This document shows positions 24,601 through 36,900 of a DNA stretch of 64,000 nucleotides, in pieces. Every line of letters begins with the position of its first letter. The stretch's first letter is position 1. This stretch comes from Harmothoe impar. Its lineage: Eukaryota > Annelida > Polychaeta > Phyllodocida > Polynoidae. The stretch lies in NCBI GenBank assembly GCA_947462335.1, contig OX381713.1, positions 21,444,381 through 21,508,380 on the forward strand, read 5' to 3'. Below the pieces are notes generated by a model. It was not told where the DNA came from and did no database searches. It worked only from the letters and a program-made list of their open reading frames with translations. Made by a program: the position numbers and the translations under genes.

Positions 24601-27478
24601 GGCATAATAGGGCATCACTAAGGCTAAGAAACCTAAGAAAGTGTAGGGGCACGGATTACTCGCACCTTGGTGATAAATCCGCAGGGAGGTATCACTTGGG
24701 TAATCCTACACCCCTATATAAGGACCATATCGATCCAGTAACGTACGGTGCGGTTAAGATGTCAGATGGGGATGTAGCTCAGTGGTAGAGCACTGGCTCA
24801 TGAGTCAGAAGGTTGTGGGTTCGAATCCCGCTTTCTCCAGATGACTTTTCAGCGACCGTTACAAAAGTATACTGCATTATAACAGAAAGCTAGCTGGATA
24901 TTTGCATTCCTTTAGATATTAAACACATGTTGGAACAGCTGGCGACGAAAAAAGAACTCACTCAGGACATCGGGAAGACCCCGGACTTCATTGCTTTCTA
25001 CGGCACAGCCCGGTGCGGAGTCGTTACCGTGCTGTTCCTCAGACATAAACCTATTAATGAAAATAAAGTAAGTTTTAAGGTCAAGTTTGTGCATTTGATG
25101 GGCTTCTATTCTGCTATTTCAGCAAACATAAAGCAATATAAGATTATATTTTGTTTCCATTGACTAACAGAAGGTGTTTTTTTAATGAGGACACAATTAC
25201 TTACAATATTGGATATAGCACTTCCATGTTATGATTGACATCGAATACAATTAGGCATGATTAAATATCCTTAACACATTATGATTGTAATAAATCCCAC
25301 ATGTTATTAAAGGACAGCTTTTGTCATAAAGTGGCATGTGGCAGAAACTCTTTTCTTATACATTGCCATCTTAAAATGCCATGAAAAGATTATCTTTATT
25401 CAAGATTTGCTCTTTTTTTTGTGAGAAAATTATTACTACCAGGTATCACCACTTACTTATAGACGATGGGGTTCTCAACATGAGGTTCATTTGGGAACCC
25501 TTCCACCCACGTCTTCTGTCGCTCATCGAGGATCCCGGTACCAGTGAAGGCCCTGGACTGACGGACAATCGGGATCCCACTAGTTGGCTTCGCAAGCTCA
25601 TCTTTAGTTGACTGCTTCAGCAGCAGAGTTGACTCCCTCTTCTCAAGTGCACGAACTAGTTGGACCTGGAAGAATTAAGTCTCCTGGGTTATCCATTGCT
25701 CTAACTAATATTTGTAGTTTTTTTTAATGTGTTTTTTTAATGAAACGTCATCAGCTTTTATTACGGATGCTTTTCCTTTCGTCAATGTCACAGGCAGCAG
25801 ATGGTCATAAAGCAGTGGTATTTTGAGTAGAACAACATTAGTAATGACATATGTTATAAATACTTTAATGTGCTCCTCAGGGAGCTCTTTGCTTCATTTG
25901 CATTGTCTTTGTGAGGTCTGCATTTTATGTACATTCTAATATCCAGTAAGAATCAGCTCTAGTTGAAGGGCTGATTGTGTTAAGAGTGTTTATCTAAGGG
26001 AGTGCTCATTTTTTGACAACAGGGGGGGGGGGTGGTGGATTTGGGGGGGGGGGGTAAAAAATTTGGACCCCTTGACCGGGGGGGGGGGTAAAAAATTTAG
26101 ACCCCTCTTGGGGGGGGTGAAAAAAATTCAACCTGTTTTTAGGGAAAAAGCCCGCGCGTTACTATGCTACAAAGGGGCGCGAACGCGCGCGATTTTCGGC
26201 CTGCCGGGGGGGGGTAAAAAATTTCAACCCCTCTAGGGGGGGGGTGAAAAAATTTCGCGCGCTCCGCGCGAAATCTCACCGCCCCCCCCCCCCCTGTGGT
26301 TAAAAAATGAGCACTCCCTAAGTGTCAGATTTAGTGTGTTCATCCTTGCACAGGGTCGGCTATTGTATTCACTGCAATCCTAGATCGAAATTCGCCCCCC
26401 CCCCCCCAGCTAACAAAAATAACGTTATTTTACGTCAAAATAACGTTTTAAACTTTACATAACGTTATGTCATACTAAAGAGCCTTAGAAAAACGTTGAC
26501 ATATAACGTTATAAAATGGTGTATAACGTTATTTGTTTACTGCCCCCCCCCCAAAAAAAAAGGCAAAACCACCAACCACCCCCTTCAATTATATTAGTTA
26601 TAAGGCCAAAAAAAAGAAGTTGTGTTCAGGTATCCCTAGCGACCCAATTTTTTTGGCCCTACCCAATTTATTTTTAATTTTTTTGGCAGGCATTTTTCAG
26701 TTTTTTTCTACCAAAAAACACTTTTTTTTCCTGAAATATATTTTTTCCGAAAATTATAGGGAAATGCGAGGAATTTTGTCTCAAAATCCTTAAAAAAAAT
26801 TTGGTTAAAAAAAAATATATATCGACCTAGATCTACCTACTCTATTTTTTTTGGGCCATGTTAATACCTAAACACAACTTCTTCATTTTTTGGGCCTAAT
26901 GGTAGTAATGCTTATTGGAAATATTGTCTATTGGAATGATTGATTGGATATATTGGCCTTAGGCTTAGGGAGTGGTCTTCTTTTTTTTTTACAACAGGGG
27001 AGGGACCACCCGGGGGGACCACCTTGATATCCTAACCATTTTTTTCAAATCGGATGATTTGACAGATCCCGTTTTTATGCCAGAGTGAATGACTGACTCA
27101 GTGTATGACATCCGCAGAGTGACACTATCCCTGACTGGCACTGCCAGTCAGGGATAGTGACAGGCTGCATGATGCAATTTGACGGCATGGTGGAATCCCT
27201 CTTGGGCTTGCCATGGACATGGTCTTGCACTCTTGCCAAGTCTTGAGTCTTGAGTCTTGGACAAGTTGGAGTTGGAACTTGAACTTGGAGGGGATTTGTC
27301 TGTTTGTTTTAATTTAAAGTGATTTTGTCCAGAATGTCAGACATGTTTTAGCGCAGACTTGATCCTTTAATTGTGTCAAACATATCAGACCTAGACTCAC
27401 CTCAGCATCGAACATCTGACGGTAGACTTTACCACTGGGAACAACCCTCACGGGCACTGCCTCCTCCACCGTGGCCAT
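15629..27478 (-). CDS. CCDC180: CCDC180-like coiled-coil protein, N-terminal 651 residues, incomplete at the left edge
   Basis: Eighteen minus-strand exons join in frame with canonical splice sites: 27401-27478, 25457-25665, 24962-25050, 24482-24539, 24297-24348, 23740-23844, 22135-22269, 21799-21894, 21217-21380, 20725-20844, 20145-20224, 19846-19934, 19535-19657, 19077-19250, 18515-18630, 17148-17274, 16288-16350, 15629-15703. The phases agree at every junction. The start ATG (27476-27478) opens a short leader with PSGKVYRQMFDAE. Later landmarks are SNEVRGLPDVL, LEQLHEDDQQIEHI, SAHLWDVHEIGLARQERVLQ and a lysine-rich segment (DTKGKKKKK). These fit the DUF4455 half of CCDC180, a long coiled-coil protein of ciliated and flagellated cells. 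The remembered family length is about 1,700 aa, so roughly the C-terminal 1,000 residues are missing and presumably lie left of the window. It shares a promoter region with PSMD5. The family call is from memory of the domain, without an alignment. Confidence 0.82.
16181..16240. repeat. T/TG-rich low-complexity tract
   Basis: TTTGTGTG-type low-complexity sequence in a CCDC180 intron, just left of the exon at 16288-16350. Confidence 0.5.
16450..16530. repeat. TATAAGCCGCAC repeat, degenerate copy
   Basis: CTCGCGTATAAGCCTAAC followed by GGCGGTGCC. A decayed end of the family seen at 8826. Confidence 0.5.
17422..17762. repeat. 57-bp minisatellite derived from a CCDC180 exon end, left block
   Basis: Six units of 54-57 bp in the intron between the exons at 18515-18630 and 17148-17274. 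On the minus strand each unit contains the coding end of the upstream exon (residues ALESLNKIRDG) and its splice donor GTGAGT, then about nine more intron bases. Some units lack three bases (TATTGTTGAGG in place of TATCTTGTTGAGG on the plus strand). See the right block at 18225-18540. Confidence 0.85.
17772..18212. mobile_element. Inverted-repeat element splitting the minisatellite
   Basis: The ends are inverted: TAGCTCTCCCAGGTAAGAGG with ACAAACGTTTAGA on the left, and TCTAAACGTTTGTCTTCTC with ACCTGGGAGAGCTA on the right. It lies between two blocks of the same 57-bp array, so it probably inserted into the array. I could not settle a target duplication. Confidence 0.6.
18225..18540. repeat. 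57-bp minisatellite, right block ending in the authentic exon
   Basis: About six units. The last one (near 18510) is the real 3' end and donor of the CCDC180 exon 18515-18630, and the others are intronic copies. The intact copies retain the GTGAGT donor and the in-frame exon-like segment, so this array multiplies a working splice donor. Confidence 0.85.
20363..20721. mobile_element. Inverted-repeat element at a CCDC180 splice donor
   Basis: The left arm begins AGGCCACTTAAAATTGATTA. The right arm is its complement, ending in AAGTGGCCT. The arms are about 35 bp and almost perfect. A 5-bp duplication TACTT flanks it (20358-20362 and 20722-20726). The right-hand duplication spans the donor of the CCDC180 exon 20725-20844, so intron bases from the fourth onward come from the element. 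The interior is T/G-rich. Confidence 0.82.
22298..22475. mobile_element. Small inverted-repeat element in a CCDC180 intron
   Basis: The left end TACTGTAAAACCCCTCC and the right end GGCGGGGTTTTGCGGTA are inverted, each with TTTAAGACRA-type words inward. Internal ACCTTTAAGACGACCCC and ACCTTCAAGGCGACTCC repeat the arm. No frame. The ends resemble the CCGTAAAAC ends of the element at 34062. Confidence 0.6.
23485..23725. repeat. GCATGATGCAT palindromic repeat, best copy (two hairpins)
   Basis: Two successive hairpins centre on GGCGAGTAACTCGCC (23549-23563) and GGCGAGTTACTCGCC (23645-23659). The arms read ATGATGCATGAATGCAG or similar, with inverse CTGCATT words on the other side. It lies in the CCDC180 intron left of the exon at 23740. 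This is the clearest example of the family in the window. Confidence 0.75.
24768..24838 (+). repeat. tRNA-like repeat, copy C
   Basis: Starts GGGGATGTAGCTCAGTGGTA and ends with a perfect B box GGTTCGAATCC and CGCTTTCTCC. It is the best preserved of the three copies. The stem CTGGC/GTCAG encloses only six bases (TCATGA), so it is not a convincing functional tRNA. Upstream homology to copies A and B extends to about 24650 (GGATTACTCG, CGATCCAGTAACGTACGGTG). It sits in a CCDC180 intron, antisense to that gene. Confidence 0.65.
25995..26321. mobile_element. G-run inverted-repeat element, copy 2
   Basis: Perfect 18-bp terminal inverted repeats, AGGGAGTGCTCATTTTTT and complement. Between them are many runs of 8-10 G and repeated AAAAAATTT-GACCCC words, ending in C runs. 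It lies in a CCDC180 intron and has no coding frame. Confidence 0.75.
26603..26899. mobile_element. AGGCCAAAAAAAAGAAG inverted-repeat element
   Basis: Left end AGGCCAAAAAAAAGAAGTTG then TGTTCAGGTAT. The right end is its near-complement (ATACCTAAACACAACTTCTT, then an A/T run and GGGCCT). The interior is AT-rich. Related single ends are at 7967-7998 and 63882-63923, and a related pair flanks 58669-62696. Confidence 0.7.
26965..27025. repeat. Left-end fragment of the G-run family
   Basis: TAGGGAGTGGTCTTC, a T run, then ACAACAGGGGAGGGACC. No matching right end nearby. Confidence 0.5.
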
Positions 27479-27968
27479 CTTCGGTGGTTTATATGAGCGA
27501 TAAAAGGAGAACTCTCGAGTTGACTGTTGTTACACGCTGTTTACATCGGCTACCGTGACCGGACAAGCCCTAAATGCTACACTACAATTTTACAATTGTA
27601 TCGTAGATGACATTCCATGATATCAATGAAACGATTAGAGAAGAAAAATATCAAAATATAAGATATAAGGCATAAGCCATCGATCGATGGGAATGAAGCG
27701 GTTTCCAAGGTAACGAAGTCTCGGAGCGCGTTAACTTGCACGAGAAAATAAACGACATGCAGGTGCGCTTAAAACCAAGATTTTGGGATAGCTCGATATT
27801 CCTCTTTTTTACATAATATAAATTATATTTAGTAAACGCTTATGGCTTTATGTCATTGTTAGATAATTTCTACATCATGAGAATAATTATATGGAGATTA
27901 TTTGACGAACACATCAGAAAAGCAGAAGTACTGCCATCTGATGCACCTGCAGTGAACCAACATTCAAG
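27479..27968. promoter_or_regulatory. Bidirectional CCDC180/PSMD5 promoter region with an RFX X-box
   Basis: The two start codons are divergent and 490 bp apart. At 27701-27714 lies GTTTCCAAGGTAAC, an imperfect inverted repeat of two half sites separated by two bases. It fits the X-box bound by RFX factors in promoters of ciliary genes. It is 223 bp upstream of the CCDC180 ATG and 255 bp upstream of the PSMD5 ATG. The X-box consensus is established knowledge. Its function here is inferred. Confidence 0.6.
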
Positions 27969-30900
27969 ATGGCAGCCTCCATGGAAATTGCCGCCGCTCT
28001 AGATGCTCTGCCCAATTCTGCTGATAAAGTCGCTAGTTTGCAAGATTTAAAGACCCTCCTATCAACAGTGAACGCAGGAACATTGAGAGATGTTGTCCCC
28101 AACACATCGTTTGATGTCATATTCGAATGCCTCCGTTCGGAAGACAGGTAAACTCACAGTCAACAGAGTGTCTGCGCCGGCCACAGTGACACAGCAACAA
28201 AGTTACATTTACAAACTCCACAAAGTCAGTGTCATACTCATACTATGAGTAGGGTGTCACACCCTGTTTCATCGAAAATAGAATAACAGTGTCATATCAG
28301 ATCTTTGGCATTTACCTGAAAGCTCTTTATGTAAGAGGGAGAACAAAAAAAGAATTATGTCAATCGGACAATTATAATATTATTATTAAGCGTTACAGAC
28401 CCATTTGAATACGGAAAAGTATAGAGAATAGTGAAAGTCAAAGCCCATTTGTTATCAATTTAATAATTAATTGATAGGCACGAAATAAGCCTAATTAGCC
28501 CAATACTTTTCCGTATTCAAATGGGTCTGTTACGCTTAATAATTGTCCGATTGACATAATTCTTTTTTTGTTCTTCTTCTTACATTCAGAGCTTTCAGAT
28601 GAAGGCCACATATCTGTCATGACACTGTGATTCTCAATACTAAAACAGAGGTGCATCCATATTTTACCCTGGGCTATCTTCAATTTTTGACTTTCAGCTA
28701 ACCTAAACACACATTTGGATACCTAAAATATGTGGTAATAAAGTATACTTTGGGCAGAAATTATATGGGTAGGGGGTTGTGCTGAGATTTGGTAATTTTG
28801 TTCAAAAACACCTATATTTTCGGAACTATTTGTAGTAGAAATTCAGCACACGTGTTTAAATGACCACAAACATGTATAGAGCATGCTGGAAAACTGAGAT
28901 TAACTAATGGATGCAAAGCTAATGCAGCCCAGCTGGTTGAGTGAGGGTAGGTAGTATGGGGGCTTGGCAGCAGTGCAGGCCGCCAGCTACCTCCAAATTT
29001 GACACAACTTTACTTTACATTTCATGTCATAGCATCACAACCAGAAATGCTGAACACTGCATATTGGTGGGTGTGAAAATAGACATTTTGGCGATTCCAT
29101 AGCCTTTTGAATTGTGAAAAAGTAGCCACTAGAACTTACTCTAATGATGTTGGAAAGACAAAAAACAGCAGCTCGCGATCAAACGTACGCGAGTTGCGCG
29201 AGGTGTGGAACACCCTACTATGAGTCATGAAACTTCCAAAAGACAAAATTGAAAATGTCACATAAGTAGGCCTAGGCTAATGGCAGTAGCCGAGTTCCCA
29301 CTAGTATTGACAATGCTATACTTTTACTGGCAGTGGCACTGCATTGCTGTATTTATAGATAGTTTAAAATACCGGTAGTAGACATAGTATCACATAGACA
29401 TAGTCTATATACAGAGGAGGTGTGAAGCGACCTGACAAGGGTTGGAGAAAAAGAGAACTAAAGCGTCTAGGTCCCATGGACTTAACCATAACAGGTCATG
29501 CAAAATAACCTCATACTGCAACAGTACTAGATATGGCAGTTATTCTATTGGTGCAGTCACACTATTTTTAGGGACTCTTCCATCTTCCTGGTATAAGTTT
29601 GAAGATGTGTAAGCTTAAACAGATGCAGAAATCTTACATGACTTTTGGTCTTCTGAAGCCCAAAAGTTAGCTAGCTTTGAACATGTCCTACACACTTATC
29701 AGTGGGGGTATATTCAACATGTTGCTGGAAGTTAATAGCCAGATGTGTAATGTCTAATAAGCAGACCGGAGACTCAGCGGAGACACAATGCATTTGGATA
29801 AAAATAATATATACGTCCAACTACACATATGAAGTATCTGCTGGCCCTGCCTCATAGAACTTGTATGCAAATTTAGTTCCTATGACTATCAAAAGGGGTC
29901 AGTAGTGTGCTGCTGAAGGCTTCATTTGGTTCCCTGTGCCATGTCACACACAGCACAGAGAACCAGTTATGCATTGTTTTCCCTCCAGCCGTCAGGGCGC
30001 TTACTTCCTCCTCTGGTCTATATAGGTCTATATATATATATATACGGTATAGCCATAGGCAGTGCCAGTGTCATACTAAATTATTTACCGGTATATCGTA
30101 ATTAGTATATCTAGGCAGTCTGAGCTACGGCAGGGACTACACGCTATTTGATAAAGCCTTTATTGACTAATGTAAGGATACAATTATGTCAGCACCGAGT
30201 TAGCATTTATGGCATTATACACAGTTTTTTTTAAATATATAGGAATATATACAGTTGATGACTCTATAAAGTTCTACAGCTAGTATTTGAGAGACCATTC
30301 TATTATAGCGATGCTTGTCATAAGCAGTGGCAAACTTAATATATTTTTCTTCAAAGCTTTTGCGGGCACTTTAAATTTCCGGCAGGTTACAATATATTAT
30401 TACATGCTTAACGTTTTGCTTTTGTGTTCCAGTGTGTGCACACATTAGTTAATGGTTTCTTACCTCTATAACTTCTTGATAAGCTGTCCTGAGTAAAATT
30501 AGATTCTATGCACAGTTTTGTGATAATACTTCTAATATAGGGGGAGTATGTGTGACCGAGATACATGTACTCCCGCTCCCCATAGGGATAGTTCAAATCA
30601 TCCTGACAAGTTTTGACAACATCACGCTTGTCAGAATTGTCTGAGTCATTTATATACTGGTTGTATTTTTGAATATGGATATCTGAGAGCCTCCTCTTTA
30701 TGAGAGATTTGAGTGAGTTCTTGGACCAAGTGTATAGATGAAGCCAGATGCTTTTACAGCCAACCTTGCATAAGAGATACTGTATGTCTTTAAAGGCGCA
30801 CTGAACCCACGACGTCATTTGCTTACAAAACTCGGCAGGGTTAGGTCCTGGGTTCAGTGTGCCTTTAAGCCACTGGTGATTCTTGCTCTTCATAGTGGAT

Positions 30901-33900
30901 AAAGCCTCATTTAGAATAGGGTTCATTGAACCCTGTTGAAGCCTTAACCAGCACAATATTTTTAGCAAAATAATTTTTGATTCAATAGGGAAGCTCCCTA
31001 GCTCTCCCAGTGCAAGAGTGGTACTTGAGTACTTTGAAATGCCAAGGGCAAATTTACTACTTGACAAAAAAAAGATTTTCCACTGGGCAGCCCTTTTTGC
31101 TACTAGTTAAAGCTTCAATTTTAAAGGTGACAGGCTTATTTCTGTATAAGGATAGGAGGTTTATCTTATCACATATATTATCTATAGTCACATACACGAC
31201 ATCCGTCTTCTTATAGAATCTATATGATAGAACATTAACATCCTCAACATCTAGTATTTTGAAAAGCCCCAACATCTGCTCTTTTGAATCAACACCTGAA
31301 CTAAATACATAATGAACAATTGCTAGATGGCATGCCCCATATGGGACAGCCATGTAAGAGAATGGGGTCAATCTGTTTGTCAAACAGTGACATAAATAAC
31401 TTGAGAGGGGTAGGCCTACTACCTAGCCTACAGTACACAGTGATTGTGATATCTACACCCATGATCATCATCATGCCCATGCCATAGACATAGGCATGGG
31501 AATCTAAAATTTGTGTGTACCAGGCAGAGTCGGAGACTAAGAGTGACTTCTTTCAAACCTTTTAAGTTTAAGCGCTTTGACTAAAACACCATACTCCATA
31601 GTCCATACCGAGATATAGATTACTCATGTTCAGAATTAAATGTTTCTCTAAATATTGACTATTCAGCATAAATTCCTGCCTGTTGCAGTGAGCAGGTGTC
31701 GTTGAGCTGTACGGTGTTGTGCATGTTACTGCAGGGCATCGACTCGCCTGCTCTACTCGCTCAATTCCACGATGATCTACTCGTTGGGTTGTCTCACCCT
31801 GATGACGCCGTCAAACAACTCTGCGTCACACAGGTGAGAAAACAAGACATTCCTTTTCTGGCTAAACTACCTGCCCATTTGTATAAAATGGCTTGTTCAT
31901 TCTTGTAGAAATGAACATTCTATACAAGCAGAGACATGTCTCTGATAGAAGCAAGCCTATGTATTGTTACAATATTTATAACTGATGGAACTTCAGTTGC
32001 TTTATAAGAATTATAATAATAAACGAGTCTCACAACCTATGTAGATCTATAGACTTTAGTCTTAGACAGCTTGTGTGAATTTTATTTTCGTGAATATACA
32101 GATTACTCGAGCAGCAGAACAGAAAGCCCAACAGCTTGCTCTGCACAGCGACCTCATCGTCAACACAACACAACTGCTGTCAGAGAGTCTGTCCCTGGCC
32201 AAGCAGGCAGAAGATGCACTCGTGGCTCTAGGTACGTGTAATATATACATGATTATGTAACGTCATATTAAAGGGAGTGATCATTATTTAACAACAATTT
32301 TTTACCCCTCCCCCGCGTGCGGGTCCTTTGGAGCATGCTAACGCACATGCTATTTGGCCCAAAACCGGTTGAAATTTTTTGACCCCCCCCCCCCCCCCGT
32401 CAAAAGGGATCCACATTTTTAACACCCCTCCCCCCCCCCCCCCCCGGGTCAAGACGTCCAAAAAAAAAGTTGCCCCCCACCCCCTTGCTTGTTGATAAAA
32501 TATGATCACTCCCTGAGATTTCCATTTAAATATAGCTACTTCCGGTTGGCTATGGAAAATCCAATATCCAGTCTATACAACAAACCATTATTGGACAGAG
32601 TTCGCAGTCCTAGCATTTGGTCCATTCAAGAAGCAAATGGTTTTTTGTTGTTTTTTTTAAAGTAGCGGTATATATATATTGTTATAATGTAAAGTGTTTG
32701 ATTCTGCAGGTCGAACCAGTGAAGGCTTAGATGCAGTTTTCCAGCAGGCGGTTGTTGACAGACTGCATGAAGTCAGCCAAACATCAGACATAGTGCGCTT
32801 CAGGGTCTATGAGGTGAGAAAAATCAGAGATGTGTTCTCGAAAATCAACAACAAAAGAGCAATTCAAAATCAAACTATTATGGTCATTGCAATCAGCGTA
32901 AATGCTAAAAAATCATATTTTCATTAAAAGTTTCAATAATCCCAATGGGGGTGGGTGAGAGCACTGGCTTCAAATATCTTAGGTAGATGTATAAACATAC
33001 GACTCACTACTATTTTGTTCACAGCCCTTTAATAATACATGTAAAGTTTACTTTAGGATGTAAAAGGTTAATCAATCATTCACAAATCGCTGATATCAGT
33101 TACTTAATAAAGACAAAAAGATCCTGAAAATGTGATATCTCTCGTGGTAGGTGGTGACGCGGCTCATGTGCCTGTCTGAGGAGGCGTTAGTGAGCTGCTC
33201 GCGGACCGGCCTCCAGCAGCAACTCGTTAACGAGGTGTGTCATAGAGCTACTGATCATTTTGATATATTTACTTTAATGCATACAAGGAAGTATGCTTTA
33301 AATTAATGTCTTTTCCCCCAACGTTATCAATAATTACAAGATGCATACTATGGCATGTATACTGTCCAGAGCCAATGTTTGTTCCTGCTCAAAGTACATA
33401 GAAACTATAGACTATGTTAACAGTCGTATATATCAAACTGAAAATCTTTGAAGGCGCAGGAAAAAACACAGCCCCTGAAAATCTACAAGTCTTAAGCATA
33501 CTTTCTCTTGTTTCATTTTTGTATTTGCTTATGCTTAGTATATGCAAACTAACGATCTATGCTGTTCAGGTAATCTGCCTACTGATTTTGGCTACTTTAA
33601 AGTATACTTATAAAAACCCTCATATAAGCCGCACCCCCAAATTGGGAGAACCCTACACAAGCTGCGTCTTCTACACGATAATTAACATGTTGGATGCTTA
33701 AAATTCAAAAATCAATTTTAGTTATTTATCGTTGAGACATTCATTTCATAGGGTGAGTTTGGGAGAATATCTTCTATAATATTATATCAGAGAGAATCGC
33801 TAATTTACAGTAAGGCATGTGAAATTGAAATGAAATTGAAATTGAATTGAGTTTTCCCCCTTGTCCAGGTGTACCGTGACGACGTGCTGACTCAGCTGAA

Positions 33901-36900
33901 CAGCCTGGAGCTGCTGACTCAGCTGGTGCTGACCCCGCACGGACTCCGCTACCTGGACGACCAGGGCGTGGTCGGCAAGCTGGAGCAGCTCCTCGTGTCC
34001 GCCCAGACAGACGCACTCGCCGGCTTCCTCCTGCCAGGTAACGGAGCGGGTGTTATCAATACCGTAAAACTTTGTGTATAAGCCGCGGCTAGTACGCGAG
34101 TCAGATCGCTGGTGCGGCTTATAGGATCGGGACAGAGTCTAGGTGCGGCTTATACTAGCCTCACCAATAGCCCACCCATATCAGTTGGATGGCTGTGCCT
34201 ACTGTTTACTCACACCTGTGCCTTCATAATTTGATAGCTGAGGGTATTACCTGAGGACATAATGTCTGTGGGAATAACATAATCAATTACCGGTAGAGGA
34301 GATATTAATCTACATTTTGGTGGGTGTCACTCTAAAATCGGATGCTGCTGACTAGAGATTGACAAGTAAACTCTCTTATAATTCTATACATTGTTCAAAA
34401 TGTATGTGCCGCGCCCATTTTCTATTATGCCCATTGTGTAGAGGTAAAACATAGCTTTCTATTGGTATATACATGATCAACATAAATTGTAATTAAGCCC
34501 CGCGGATTTTAATGCTACAATTATTATGTGTAATGGGAGTCTAACAGGGGGGTGCGAGACCGCCACTTACACACCTGTATCCCCATGTCCATTAGGGTGT
34601 GCCTGGGGAGCCACAGGTCACGGCCCTGCCCCTCGGGAGGCCCGTAATTATGGTGGTAGAGGTACACTTATTGCGTATTAAAAGGCTAAATTTTAAAGTG
34701 ATTGTCCTCAGAATTATCCTGGTAATACAAATGATATACATCTACATATATTATCAAGTCATTTGTCGATAGGATGCATAGAAAAAGAATTACATAAGTG
34801 TTTTTAATATGCATAATGCCCGTAATTCACAGCTTTTGAGTTCATAAAACGCAGTAATTATGGGAGTAGGTTTACACTAAATGCATGGGTTCTAAAGCAA
34901 TAGATATTAGAGTGATGACTGCGAGATTTATCCTGCTAATACAAAACATATACATGGAGGTATATTTATAAGTCACATGATAACAAGATACTAGAGAGAA
35001 AAAGTATAACAGTATTTCTATTAAACATGCAGCCAGGGGGCGGGGCTAGCCTTCAGGACTAATGTGTATTAGGCAGCTACCATTGACGGGCATGTGAGGG
35101 TGCAGCCCGGGGGGTAAAGCTGTGAAAGCAGGGTACGGCCTGGTAGCAGTGACACCTCTGGAGGGGGGGGGGGGGTCCATGTGTTTGTCTATTTCTATAG
35201 GACATTCCCTCCAATAAACACCCCATTTTTTCGATGGTTAATCTCGAATTCTGTTGGTTCTAAACATGCTACACACAAAATTAAAACGGTTTTGTCATAC
35301 TAAAAGCATTGTGCATCAATACAAGTAAAAATTATAGTGATGAAATATATTTGGAATTCCTCTGTGGTAATGCTAATAACTTATACACAAGTTTTTGCTC
35401 CTATGATACAGTACAAAAGTCAAAATTATCAGATCGTCTGTGCGGCTTATAGGATCGGCCCAAAATCGAGGTGCGGCTTATACGCAACTTAGGCTTATAC
35501 GTGAGGTTTTACGGTGATGCGGGGCCGGGGGAAGGGGAGGCGATGCAAAAATTAAGCACTCGCACAAAAATTAAGCAAACCCCCACTGCTACTAAATTAT
35601 GACCATGCCTTAAGCTCTTATGTGGAATCAATTGTTTATACTATAGGGCGTCGAAAATGCTATTTTTGCTTGAATTTTGTTTTATTTGAATTGGAAAATG
35701 TAAAAAATGAACACAAGGTAACCATCATTTTGGTTTGTTGAAGGGTTATTTCACGTGTAAATCTCCGGGCTGCATTGTGGACATTTGTCTCCATATTAAA
35801 AACTTTGCTTCAGCTGAGAATTATTTTTAGCAACCTTTTAGGTATTTAAAAACAAAACAATATAACTTAATTATCAAACTCCTTTTGTGCTACTGCCATA
35901 GGTCTGGTGAAGTTCTTTGGTAACGTGGCCTCGCTCTACCCTAAGGAGGTGTGTGGCCGCTTTAAGGGCTTCACAGCACTGGTCTTTGAGCTGGTTCAGG
36001 GTACCGACGTCACACTGGCCGTACTAGCCGCCGAGACACTGGGCGTTATAGGAGGGTCACTAGAGGGGAAACTAGCTCTAGAAAAACAAGGTAGGTGTTT
36101 AAAAAGATATGTTGTGTTAAAGTAATTACGTATACTCGATTAATTCATGTCTCTACTTAGATAAATAGCCACATGTATTAAAACAAGCTTTGATTTCATA
36201 ATTTGGTTGTTTTAGCAAGCGACTATACAGTACTCTTTGTCATGGTGGAGAATTTAATTATCTATAGTATACAAATCACTGAGGGGCGAAAACCATTGTG
36301 AAATGGAAGGCCATGGAACGGACTGACAATAAAATTTCAAAGCATCTAATCGCAGTTTCTAAATCTGAAATTAATTATTCCTGAGCACATCAGCAGCCAT
36401 TCAAAAGTGCTACATTGATTATAATGGCTAATAACTTTTTTCAATCAGGTGTTCAGCCAAGCGAAAGGGATGCTCTCTTAGAGTGTAAATTCATTTAATA
36501 ATGGATGAGAAATATATTAAATTAAATATAAATTTATGTTCCTCACACCAGGCAACCAGATGTTCATTGCAATGAAGAAAATTGGGGCCCTAGTCAACAA
36601 CGCACCGACAGAAATCAGAGTCCGGGCGCTCAATGTGGTGTCGACTCTCATAGCACTAGAAGTAAGTGTTGACAATTTTCATAGATTTTCTCAGCATTAG
36701 GACGGTTCCATGTGCTGATATCAGATGATATAGGATTCAATATTCTCACAATAAATAGAATGGTTTATCAAAATAGATTTTGTATCAGATTCCTTTCGAA
36801 AGGTTGAAAAAATAAATCCTGTACAGTAAGCTATGTCTGAATCTCTATATGCTCCAATGATTAAATGTAAAATGACCTTCCCATTCTGAATTACCTTCCC

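Noticed and set aside
24768..24838. Functional tRNA gene (anticodon CAT)
   Set aside because: A and B boxes are good, but pairing gives a six-base anticodon loop and the sequence belongs to a repeated family, so it is listed as tRNA-like.
24927..25163. Plus-strand open frame starting MLEQLATKKELTQD
   Set aside because: It is antisense to a CCDC180 exon (24962-25050) that fits the splice phase and the protein on both sides.
31057..31383. Minus-strand 108-codon frame upstream of the reverse-transcriptase remnant
   Set aside because: No recognisable motif and no splice support. It may be part of the same old insertion, but I cannot show it.
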